The notes below the pieces were generated by a model. That model had not been told where the DNA came from. It saw nothing but the letters and a program-made list of their open reading frames with translations, and searched no databases. From NCBI RefSeq assembly GCF_050942425.1, contig NZ_CP192063.1:2170001-2234000 (forward strand): DNA of 64,000 bases, written 5' to 3'. The position numbers and the translations under genes are program-made. The stretch comes from Actinoallomurus sp050942425. Its GTDB lineage: Bacteria > Actinomycetota > Actinomycetes > Streptosporangiales > Streptosporangiaceae. Every line of letters starts with the position of its first letter. Positions within the stretch are counted from its first letter, which is position 1. Shown one piece after another: positions 33,084 through 41,196 of the stretch.

Positions 33084-33230
33084 CCGCGTGCCTGACCGTA
33101 CGGCTTTCAACCCCACCGCACGCGTTCGCGGCAACCTTTCGGGCGTGGCGGGCGACTGGGGAGGTGGCTGCGCGGTCTCCGGACGGCAAGGGCCGCGCCG
33201 CCTCCGCTCAGCCCCGAAGTAAGGATCTCC

Positions 33231-33485
33231 ATGCGTAAAGCCCTGCTCGCCGCCGGTCTGGCCGCCCTCGCGGCCGGTACGACCGTCGCCGTGACCCAGA
33301 CCGGTGGCGGCCGGATCTCCACCGTCTCCAGCGGGTCGACGGCGTCCAAGGCGCCGACGGTCACCGTGGCGGCCTGGCCGAAGCCCACCACCACGAAGAA
33401 CCTCACCGCGACCCGGAAGGTGACGAAGTCGTACGACGCAGCGGTCCTGATGGAACGCACTGCCTCTACTCGCCGTCCGACGTGA
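33231..33485 (+). CDS. Small secreted protein, probably a truncated or frameshifted gene
   Basis: An 84-codon frame starting MRKALLAAGLAALAAGTTVA, a clear signal peptide, after AAGTAAGGAT. The mature part is Thr/Lys-rich (KPTTTKNLTATRKVTKSYD). Near the 3' end an alternative frame reads DGTHCLYSPSDVTYR then a stop, which looks more protein-like than the annotated end. A frameshift or deletion in an originally different secreted protein is therefore likely. No family is assigned with confidence. Confidence 0.45.
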   Translation: MRKALLAAGLAALAAGTTVAVTQTGGGRISTVSSGSTASKAPTVTVAAWPKPTTTKNLTATRKVTKSYDAAVLMERTASTRRPT

Positions 33486-33544
33486 CCTACCGCTGACGGA
33501 CGCCGGGGACGCGGCGGACACCGGGGACCTATGCTCGTCCCGCC

Positions 33545-36500
33545 ATGCGTATCCGGATACTGGGGCCGCTGCAGGTGCGGGGCGGGGACGGCCGGCCGGT
33601 CGAGGTCGGCGGGGCGCGGCTGCGCCTGCTGCTGATCCGGCTCGCACTCGATCCCGGGCGCATGGTCACGGCCGAGCGGCTCATCGACGACCTGTGGGAC
33701 GGCGAGCCGCCCGTCGATCCGGCCGGCGCCCTGCAGAGTCTCGTCGCCCGGCTGCGCCGTGCGCTCGGCGAGGACCGGAAGCTGGTCGCCTCCCACCCCG
33801 CCGGCTACCGCCTGGATCTGCCGCCGGACGCGGTCGACGCCGAGGCGTTCGAGCGGGCGGCGGCCGAGGCGCTGACGGCGGGCGAGCCGGCCCGCGCGGT
33901 CGTGGTCCTGGACGAGGCGCTCGCCCTGTGGCGGGGGACGCCCCTGGCGGACGCGGCCGGTGCGCCCTTCGCCGCCGCGCCGACGGTGCGGCTGGAAGAA
34001 CTGCGGCTGTCCATGGTCGAGGACCGGATCGACGCCGCGCTCGCCGCGGGGGTGCCGGTGCCGGTCGCGGAGGTCGAGGAATCGGCCGCCGCCCATCCCA
34101 CCCGGGAACGCCTGCAGGCCCGGTTCATGCGGGTCCTGTGCGCGGCCGGTCGCCGGGCCGACGCCCTGGAGACGTACGAGCGGGCGCGGCACGCGCTCGC
34201 GGACGGGCTGGGCGTCGATCCCGGACCGGAGTTGCGGGCCGCCCATCTGGCGGCGCTGCGAGAGCAGGCCGCGGCGCGGCCCGGCGCGCTGCCCGCCCGG
34301 TCGACGCGGTTCATCGGCCGCGATCGCGAACTCGCCGAGGTCCGCGCCGCCCTCGAGAACGCCAGGCTCGTCACCCTCACGGGGTTCGGCGGCACCGGCA
34401 AGACGCGGCTGGCCGTCGAGGTCGCGGACGGGTGGCCGGAGCCGGCCCGGCTGGTCGAGCTCGGAGCCGTCACCGCGCCCGGCGGAGTGGCGCCGGCCGT
34501 CCTGGCCACGGTGGACGACGGCGAGACCGGCGCCTTCGCGCCCGCGGATCCCCTGGGCCGGCTGGTGGCGGCGCTCGCCGGCCGCCGCCTCCTGCTCCTC
34601 CTCGACAACTGCGAGCACCTCGTCGACGCCGCGGCGGAGCTGGCCGAACGCCTGCTGGCGGCCGCACCGGAGGTCCGGATCCTCGCCACCAGCCGGGAGC
34701 CCCTGGCGATCGCGGGGGAGTCGCTGTTCCCGGTGGCGCCGCTCGGCCTGCCCGAACCCGGCGCCGACCCCCGGGAGTCCCCGGCGGTGAGCCTCTTCGC
34801 GGATCGGGCGGCGGCGGTCCGGCCCGGCTTCGCCGTGACGGACGACGTCGTCCGGGTCTGCCGCGAACTGGACGGCATCCCGCTCGCCATCGAACTCGCC
34901 GCCGCTCGCCTGCGGTCACTGACCGCCGACCAGCTCGCCGAGCGGATCGGCGATCGCTTCCGCCTCCTCGACCGCGGGCGGCGGTCGGCCGTGTCCCGGC
35001 ACCGTACGCTCCGGGCGGTCGTCGACTGGAGCTGGGACCTGCTCGACGAGGCCGAGCAGGCGCTGCTGCGCCGGATGTCGGTGTTCGTGGGCGGCGCGGA
35101 CGCCGAGGCCGTACGCCGGGTGTGCGCGCCCGGCGGCGACGTGGTCGAGGCACTGGCCGGGCTGGTGGACAAGTCCCTGGTCATCGCCGACGGCACGGGA
35201 GCGCGGTACCGGCTGCTGGAGACGGTCCGGGAGTACGCCGCCGGCCGGCTGGAGGACGCGGGCGAGACGGCGGCGGTGACGCGCGCGCACGGCGCGTACT
35301 TCCTGGAACTGGCGGAGACAGCGGAGCCGCTGCTGCGCGGCCGCGACCAGCTCGCCTGGCTCGCGCGGCTCGACGCCGTCCAGGGCGACCTGGACGCCGC
35401 GCTCGGCCGGGCGGTGGCGTCCGGGCGGGCGGAGACCGCGCTGCGGATGGTCGTCGCACGGGTCTGGCCGTGGGTCCTGCGGGGCGGGTGGCGTCAGGCC
35501 GGAGAGTGGGCGTCCAGAGTCCTCGACGCGGTCGGACCCGAACCGCCGCCCGGCTGCGAGACGGCCCACGCCATCTGCGTGCTGATCGCCTCGTCGGACG
35601 GCACGCCGTTCGGCGTCCGCAAGGTCACCCCCACGCTCGACCGGGCCCTGCGGGTCATCGGACGGAGCGACCATCCGGCGGCGTTCGCGGCCTGGGCGCT
35701 CGCGGGGGCGCTGGGGGATCGGCTGGGCGCCCTGGTCGAGCGCTTCGGCGGGCACGCCGACCCCTGGCTGCGGGCGATGACCCGGCTCGTCGAGGGGATC
35801 GTGGAGTTCGAGTGGACCGCGGGCGGCGCGGCACGGGCCGAGGCGCATGTGCGGGCGGCGCTGGACCTGTTCGACGAGGTGGGTGACCGGTGGGGGCAGG
35901 CGTTCTGCCGGTACGAGCTGGCCCTGATCCTGGCGAACCGCGGATCCTGGACGGACGCCGCGTCGGCGCTGGAACGGGCGCGGGCGCGTGCCGCCGAGAT
36001 CGGCGCGGTCGAGGAGATCCCCGCGCCCATGATGCTGCTCGTCCAGCTGGGGCAGGCGCGGGCCCGGGCCGGCGATCACACCGGCGCCCGGGCCGATCTG
36101 GAGCGGGCACTCGCGGCCGCCGACCGCGGCGGGGACGCGCTCGGGCGGGCGAGGGTCCGCGGCGCGCTGGGCGAGCTCGCGCTGCTCGGCGGCGACCTCG
36201 ACGAGGCCGTCCGGTGGCTGCGGGACGCGCTCGCGATCGCGCCGGAGCGGGCCCCTACCCAGTTCGTCGCCCTGCTGCGCGGCGTCCTGGCCCGCGCCGA
36301 GACGGCCCGAGGCGACTCCGGCACCGCCCGCGCCCTGCACGCCGAGGCGCTCGGCCTGATGGCCGGGACCGGGGACGACGTGGCGCGCGCGACCGCCGTG
36401 GAGCACGCCGCCGCGTGGTGCCTCGACCAAGGGGACGCTGAGCGCGCCGCCACCGCCCTGAGCGCGGCCCGTACGCTCCGGGGCATCGACGAGACGGACG

Positions 36501-36634
36501 ACCCCTGGGTCCGGGAACTCGTGGGCCGGTGCGAGGCCGCGCTGGGAGAGGAGCGCCTCCGCGCCGCGTGGGAGCGCGGCCGCGTCCTCTCCCGCCCCGA
36601 GGACCTGCTGCTTCAGACGATGGACCGCAGGTAG
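33545..36634 (+). CDS. AfsR/SARP-type regulator with BTAD and NTPase domains
   Basis: A 1029-residue regulator. Residues 1-95 form an OmpR-like DNA-binding domain (MRIRILGPLQVRGGDGRPVE, RLIDDLWDGEPP). Residues 95-240 are the bacterial transcriptional activation domain (DALETYERARHALADGLGVD). About 250-500 form an NB-ARC/AAA NTPase with P-loop TLTGFGGTGKTRL and LLLLLDNCEHLVDAAAELAE. The C-terminal half is helical, TPR-like. Such proteins activate secondary metabolism or stress genes. The gene ends 22 bp inside the convergent monooxygenase gene. Confidence 0.92.
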   Translation: MRIRILGPLQVRGGDGRPVEVGGARLRLLLIRLALDPGRMVTAERLIDDLWDGEPPVDPAGALQSLVARLRRALGEDRKLVASHPAGYRLDLPPDAVDAEAFERAAAEALTAGEPARAVVVLDEALALWRGTPLADAAGAPFAAAPTVRLEELRLSMVEDRIDAALAAGVPVPVAEVEESAAAHPTRERLQARFMRVLCAAGRRADALETYERARHALADGLGVDPGPELRAAHLAALREQAAARPGALPARSTRFIGRDRELAEVRAALENARLVTLTGFGGTGKTRLAVEVADGWPEPARLVELGAVTAPGGVAPAVLATVDDGETGAFAPADPLGRLVAALAGRRLLLLLDNCEHLVDAAAELAERLLAAAPEVRILATSREPLAIAGESLFPVAPLGLPEPGADPRESPAVSLFADRAAAVRPGFAVTDDVVRVCRELDGIPLAIELAAARLRSLTADQLAERIGDRFRLLDRGRRSAVSRHRTLRAVVDWSWDLLDEAEQALLRRMSVFVGGADAEAVRRVCAPGGDVVEALAGLVDKSLVIADGTGARYRLLETVREYAAGRLEDAGETAAVTRAHGAYFLELAETAEPLLRGRDQLAWLARLDAVQGDLDAALGRAVASGRAETALRMVVARVWPWVLRGGWRQAGEWASRVLDAVGPEPPPGCETAHAICVLIASSDGTPFGVRKVTPTLDRALRVIGRSDHPAAFAAWALAGALGDRLGALVERFGGHADPWLRAMTRLVEGIVEFEWTAGGAARAEAHVRAALDLFDEVGDRWGQAFCRYELALILANRGSWTDAASALERARARAAEIGAVEEIPAPMMLLVQLGQARARAGDHTGARADLERALAAADRGGDALGRARVRGALGELALLGGDLDEAVRWLRDALAIAPERAPTQFVALLRGVLARAETARGDSGTARALHAEALGLMAGTGDDVARATAVEHAAAWCLDQGDAERAATALSAARTLRGIDETDDPWVRELVGRCEAALGEERLRAAWERGRVLSRPEDLLLQTMDRR

Positions 36635-38052
36635 GCGTCCGGGTCCGCGTCGTAGGACCCGATGTACCCGTCGGGCCGGACCACCACGACCCCGTCGGTC
36701 CCGTACGCCGCGCGGACGTGCCCTTCCACGTCGACGAGGTCGCCGCCCTCGCCCACCGTGCAGGCGCGGACCGCCGGCCCGTACGCCGCGTCGATCCGGG
36801 CGACGCTCTCCGCGTGGTCCGCGCCGAAGCCCAGCACGGTGACGTGCGGGCCCCGGAACACGTCGAACAGCCGGACCGGTCGTCCGTCGGCGCTGCGGCA
36901 CGGCGCGTCCGGCGCGCGTTCGCCGGCCTTTCCGCCGCCGACGGACAGGGGGCTGTCGGGGTACCCGATGCCGAGCTGCCGCGTCTCCTCACCGCGCCGG
37001 AACGCGTCCGCCTGGCCCTGCGCCGCCTTGCGGTACAGCTTCGTGCTGATGCCGAGCACCCCGGCGGCGACCGGCAGGCGCTCCTCCTCGTACGTGTCCA
37101 GCAACGTGTCGCCGCCCCGGGCGAGCTTCCATCCGAGGTTGTAGGCGTCCTGGACACCGGTGTTGAGTCCCTGCCCGCCCGCCGGCGAGTGCACGTGGGC
37201 GGCGTCGCCGGCGAGGAACACCCGCCCGACGCGGAACCGCTCCGCCATCCGGATGTTGACCCGGTAGACCGACGTCCAGCCGATGTCCGTGAGCCGCACG
37301 TCGGCGACCGCACTGACGATCTTCTGGAACGTCTCCAGGGACAGATCCGGCGTCTCCTCCTCGCCGATCGGGGCGGTCAGCTGGAAAACGTCGGTGCCGG
37401 GCAGCGGGCACAGCCCGACGGTCAGCTTCTGGGTGGCCATGTCCCCCCAGGTGTGCCAGTGGTCCCGGTCCAGGTCGCCGGTGCGGACGTCGGCGATCAG
37501 CATCCGCTCCGCCTCGTGCGTCTCCCCGTCGAACCGGACCCCGAGCCGCCTGCGGACGAGACTGCGCCCGCCATCCGCGCCGACGAGGTACGCGGCGCGC
37601 ACCCGGCGGCCGCCGTCGAGCTCGACGGTGACGCCCTCGTCGTCCTGCTCGAAGCCGGTGACCTCGGCGCGTTCCACCCGCCCGCCGAGTGCGGCGAGCC
37701 GGTCCCGGAGGATCTCCTCGGTGCGCCACTGCGGCACCATCCACACGTTGGGATAGGGCACGTCCGGGGTCGGTTCGGCGGGTTCGTGCATGCGGCCCTG
37801 CCACACCACCGACCCGTCCTGATAGGCGTTGATCGGCGGGTAAGGGGCGCCGGACGCCAGCACGGCGTCGACCACGCCGAGGTCGTCGAACACCTCGAGC
37901 GTGCGGGGCTGCAGCCCCTTTCCGCGCGATCCGCTCCGGGGCTCCCGGTCGACGATCCGGAAGTCGACGCCACGGCGGGCGAGGTCACAGGCCAGGGTCA
38001 GGCCGGTCGGGCCGGCTCCGGCGATGAGGACGTGGGTCTCTGTCTCGTTCAT
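36613..38052 (-). CDS. FAD-dependent aromatic monooxygenase (PHBH/MhpA type)
   Basis: A 479-residue flavin monooxygenase. Motifs are the FAD-binding VLIAGAGPTGLTLACDLARR, the DG motif VGADGGRSLVRRRLG, and GRVFLAGDAAHVHSPAGGQG then NTGVQDAYNLGWKL. The C-terminal thioredoxin-like domain typical of MhpA and polyketide hydroxylases is present (LFDVFRGPHVTVLGF). It hydroxylates an aromatic or polyketide substrate with NAD(P)H and O2; the substrate is unknown. ATG 38052 is chosen over 38082 because the Rossmann strand starts a few residues later. Confidence 0.9.
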   Translation of the reverse strand: MNETETHVLIAGAGPTGLTLACDLARRGVDFRIVDREPRSGSRGKGLQPRTLEVFDDLGVVDAVLASGAPYPPINAYQDGSVVWQGRMHEPAEPTPDVPYPNVWMVPQWRTEEILRDRLAALGGRVERAEVTGFEQDDEGVTVELDGGRRVRAAYLVGADGGRSLVRRRLGVRFDGETHEAERMLIADVRTGDLDRDHWHTWGDMATQKLTVGLCPLPGTDVFQLTAPIGEEETPDLSLETFQKIVSAVADVRLTDIGWTSVYRVNIRMAERFRVGRVFLAGDAAHVHSPAGGQGLNTGVQDAYNLGWKLARGGDTLLDTYEEERLPVAAGVLGISTKLYRKAAQGQADAFRRGEETRQLGIGYPDSPLSVGGGKAGERAPDAPCRSADGRPVRLFDVFRGPHVTVLGFGADHAESVARIDAAYGPAVRACTVGEGGDLVDVEGHVRAAYGTDGVVVVRPDGYIGSYDADPDAYLRSIV

Positions 38053-38334
38053 GCCGCCGACGATGGACCGGCCCGCTGTCATCCCACCGGCATCCCGCTG
38101 TCAGCCCGCCGACGGCGGGTCGCCCTGACCGCCGTCGCCTGAGAACGCGGAGGGCCCGGCGGTCCATGGCCGAACGGCCGTGCGTGAGAGACGCCGACTG
38201 TACGGCACCGTATGGTCATCGGCGAGCGCGCGACCGGCGGCCCGGGCGACGTGTCGCCAGGAGTGACGCATGTCGGTGCGGCCGCATCCCGTACGGACGC
38301 GTATAGGGGCTGGTCGCTGCGGTAGTCTGCGGCG

Positions 38335-38922
38335 GTGGCGAAGGATCAGGGCAAGGGCGCCGGCCGGCGGTTGACGGCGCGGGACTGGGTGGATGAGGCG
38401 CTGATCGCCCTGGGTGAGGGCGGTCTGGCCGCGGTGGCCGTCGAGCCCCTCGCGAAGCGGCTCAAGACCACCAAGGGCAGCTTCTACTGGCACTTCGCCA
38501 ACAGGGAGGCCTTGATCGAGGCCGTGTTGCAGCGCTGGGAGGAGCTCAACACCGAAGGCGTCATCACGGCGGTGAACGACGAACCGGACCCGGAACGACG
38601 GCTGCGGAACCTGTTCAAGGCGGTCCCCGCGGCGACCGACGGGGATCCGATCGAGGTCGTCCTGGTGGGCAGTGTCCGGCACCCTCAGGTCGCCGCCGCA
38701 CTGCGGCGGGTCACCGAGCGCCGTATCGACTACGTGACCCAGATCCTCGCCGAGCTCGGGTTCCCGGCCGACGAGGCACGCCGCCGTGGAGTGCTGATCT
38801 ACACCAGCCACCTGGGCCAGACGCACCTGATGCATGCCGCGCCGGACGTGCTCCCGGCCGGCAGAGACGACCGCAAGCGCTATCTCGAGACGGTGCTCGA
38901 GATCCTGCTGCACCGCGACTGA
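38335..38922 (+). CDS. TetR-family transcriptional regulator
   Basis: A 195-residue TetR protein starting at GTG. The helix-turn-helix region is VEPLAKRLKTTKGSFYWHFA followed by NREALIEAVL. It is divergent from the monooxygenase (282-bp gap) and may regulate it. It is followed by hutI, but the hut-type operator lies in the 217-bp gap after this gene, so hutI probably has its own promoter. Confidence 0.9.
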   Translation: MAKDQGKGAGRRLTARDWVDEALIALGEGGLAAVAVEPLAKRLKTTKGSFYWHFANREALIEAVLQRWEELNTEGVITAVNDEPDPERRLRNLFKAVPAATDGDPIEVVLVGSVRHPQVAAALRRVTERRIDYVTQILAELGFPADEARRRGVLIYTSHLGQTHLMHAAPDVLPAGRDDRKRYLETVLEILLHRD

Positions 38923-38949
38923 TCCCTGCCTTTGTCGGCACGGGGCCGC

Positions 38950-38965
38950 GTCTCGGATGTCAGAC
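38950..38965 (+). promoter_or_regulatory. Variant IclR/Hut operator upstream of hutI
   Basis: GTCTCGGATGTCAGAC differs at two of 16 positions from GTCTCGCATCTCAGAC upstream of hutH and of the importer and keeps the dyad GTCTnnnATnnnAGAC. It lies 190 bp before the hutI start. Confidence 0.65.
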
Positions 38966-39139
38966 GGCTCCGCTCCGCCGGTCGTGTCGGCGGTGTCGTC
39001 CGGATGCCATGCTGGCCGCATGAGCGAGCGGAGCCCGCGCCGATGAAGGCGTGACCCGTCCTCACGCGGCCACCCGGCCGTCACGAGGGCGGGAGCGGGC
39101 CCGCTGGCCGCTGCGATCAGCCGTCGACGGGAGGCCTGC

Positions 39140-40282
39140 GTGAGCATTCTGATCACGAACATCGGGGAGCTGGCCGGGGCCGACGAAGAGCGGTGGCTGA
39201 TCCCGGACGCCGCGCTGGTCGTCGACGGCGAACGGATCGCGTGGGCCGGGCCCGCCGCCGAGGCACCGGCTGCCGACGAGGTGTACGACGCGGGCGGCCG
39301 GGCGGTGCTGCCCGGGTTCGTCGACTCGCACGCGCACTTGGTGTTCGCGGGGGAGCGCGCGGAGGAGTTCGCCGCGCGGATGAGCGGCCGGCCGTACGCC
39401 GCCGGGGGCATCCGCACGACCGTCGCGAAGACCCGCGCCGCCTCCGACGAGGAACTCGGCGCCAACGTACGGCGGCTCGTCGAGGAGATGGCCCGGCAGG
39501 GCACCACCACGGTGGAGTGCAAGTCCGGGTACGGGCTGACCGTCGCCGACGAGGAGCGCGCGGTACGGATCGCCGCCGGGCTGGTCGACGAGGTCACCTA
39601 CCTGGGCGCGCACGTCGTCCCGGCGGGAGCCGACCCGGACGAGTACGTCCGGCTGGTCGCGGGGGAGATGCTGCGGGCCTGCGCGCCGTACGCGCGGTGG
39701 ATCGACGTGTTCTGCGAACGCGGGGCGTTCGACGCCGACCAGACCCGGGAGATCCTGGCCGCGGGCCGGGCCGCCGGGCTGATCCCGCGCCTGCACGCCA
39801 ACCAGCTCGGCCACGGCCCGGGCGTCCAGATCGCGGTGGAGTACGGTGCCGCGTCCGCCGACCACTGCACGTTCCTGTCTGACGCGGACGTGGCCGCGCT
39901 CGCGGACTCGGAGACGGTGGCGACCCTGCTGCCCGGCGTGGAGTTCTCCACCCGGCAGCCCTATCCCGACGCCCGCCGTCTCATCGACGCGGGGGTGAGC
40001 GTGGCGCTCGCGACCGACTGCAATCCGGGCTCCTGCTACACCTCCAGCATGGCGTTCTGCATCGCCGTGGCGGTCCGGGAGATGCGGATGACGCCGGAGG
40101 AGGCGGTACGGGCGGCCACCGAGGGCGGCGCGCGGGCGCTGCGCCGGACCGACGTGGGGCATCTGCGGCCGGGCGCGCGGGCCGACGTCCTGCTGCTGGA
40201 CGCCCCGTCGCACATCCACCTGGCGTACCGGCCCGGTGTTCCGCAGGTGGCGAAAGTGTGGCGGTCCGGACTGCCGGTATGA
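39140..40282 (+). CDS. hutI: Imidazolonepropionase
   Basis: A 380-residue amidohydrolase that opens 4-imidazolone-5-propionate to N-formimidoyl-L-glutamate, the third step of histidine degradation. Motifs are the metal-binding DSHAHLVFAGERAEEFAARM, the TTTVECKSGYGL substrate segment, HANQLGHGPGVQIA, DHCTFL and ATDCNPGSCYTSSM. The GTG start at 39140 has GGGAGG upstream. It is separated from hutHU and hutF by about 9 kb but carries a related operator. Confidence 0.95.
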   Translation: MSILITNIGELAGADEERWLIPDAALVVDGERIAWAGPAAEAPAADEVYDAGGRAVLPGFVDSHAHLVFAGERAEEFAARMSGRPYAAGGIRTTVAKTRAASDEELGANVRRLVEEMARQGTTTVECKSGYGLTVADEERAVRIAAGLVDEVTYLGAHVVPAGADPDEYVRLVAGEMLRACAPYARWIDVFCERGAFDADQTREILAAGRAAGLIPRLHANQLGHGPGVQIAVEYGAASADHCTFLSDADVAALADSETVATLLPGVEFSTRQPYPDARRLIDAGVSVALATDCNPGSCYTSSMAFCIAVAVREMRMTPEEAVRAATEGGARALRRTDVGHLRPGARADVLLLDAPSHIHLAYRPGVPQVAKVWRSGLPV

Positions 40283-40590
40283 CGAAACAGAAACGCGTTA
40301 GGTCAATAGTTTTATTAATTGATCTTGGACGGTAAATACTTACTGACATGCGGCCCGACGTGGCCACACTGTGGCGTTGACTGTTAACCCATCGTCATCC
40401 ACTCTTGAGGGAACTGCCCCCAGCCCCTCGGGAGCCTCCTGATGTTCAAGCATGTCCACACATGGCCGACTCACCCGCCTCTCGTGGTCAGGCGATGATC
40501 GCGCGATCACATGGCCCCGGCGTAGGAAAGATTTCACGAGCGTGGAAAAAGCCGATGGCTCGCCGAAATCAAAAATGCCGAGAGGTGGAA
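40283..40590 (+). promoter_or_regulatory. AT-rich leader of the RamR-like regulator gene
   Basis: This 308-bp gap contains the lowest-GC stretch I noticed in the window (AGGTCAATAGTTTTATTAAT around 40301-40320, then TAAATACTTACTG). TTGACT at about 40378 is a possible -35. No gene is supported. AT-rich control regions of this kind are common targets of nucleoid proteins and developmental regulators; that link is inference. Confidence 0.45.
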
Positions 40591-41196
40591 ATGATACGCA
40601 TTCTCATCGTCGAGAATACAAATCTTGTGCGCGGTGGGCTCGTCGCCCTGCTCGACGGGCAGGCCGATATGTCAGTCGGTGCCGCGTTAGAGTCCGCCGA
40701 CAAAGCGGTGCCGACCGCGCTGGAAATGGATGCCGACGTCGCCCTCATCGGGGCCGGCCTGGCGGGCGGGGACGGCTTCGCGGTCGCCCGTGACCTCCAC
40801 GACGAGCTCCCCTCCTGCGGGATCCTCATCATGGCCGGCCGTCGCCGACCAGGCGACCTGCGCCGGGCGGTGGCCGCCGGGGTGATGGGCTACGTCATGA
40901 TCGACGCACCGCCGGAGGACCTCGCCGACGCGGTCCGGCGGGTCGCTCAGGGGGAGCGGGTGATCGACGCGGAGCTGGCCTTCGCCGCCCTGGAGACCGC
41001 CGAGAGCCCGCTGACCGAGCGGGAGCTCGACGTGCTGCGGCTGGCCGCCAAGGGAGCCTCATCCGCCGAGATCGCGAACCATCTGTTCCTTTCGGTCCGT
41101 ACCGTCCGGAACCACATGTCGCGCATCATCGGGAAGATCGGCGCGCGCAACCGGGTCGACGCCATTCGCATCGCCGACGACGCGGGCTGGCTCTGA
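40591..41196 (+). CDS. RamR/AmfR-like orphan regulator with degenerate receiver
   Basis: A 201-residue NarL-type regulator next to a lanthipeptide operon, as RamR/AmfR is in Streptomyces. The C-terminal LuxR helix-turn-helix is typical (LTERELDVLRLAAKGASSAE, FLSVRTVRNHMSRIIGKIGA, ending GWL). The receiver is degenerate: the acidic pair is Glu-Asn (ILIVENTN) and the phospho-acceptor position is Gly54 in VALIGAGLAGGDGF. Ordinary aspartate phosphorylation is therefore unlikely. The ATG follows GAGGTGG. It is convergent with the transporter gene, whose coding tail overlaps its 3' end by 138 bp on the other strand. It probably activates the lanthipeptide operon. Confidence 0.88.
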   Translation: MIRILIVENTNLVRGGLVALLDGQADMSVGAALESADKAVPTALEMDADVALIGAGLAGGDGFAVARDLHDELPSCGILIMAGRRRPGDLRRAVAAGVMGYVMIDAPPEDLADAVRRVAQGERVIDAELAFAALETAESPLTERELDVLRLAAKGASSAEIANHLFLSVRTVRNHMSRIIGKIGARNRVDAIRIADDAGWL

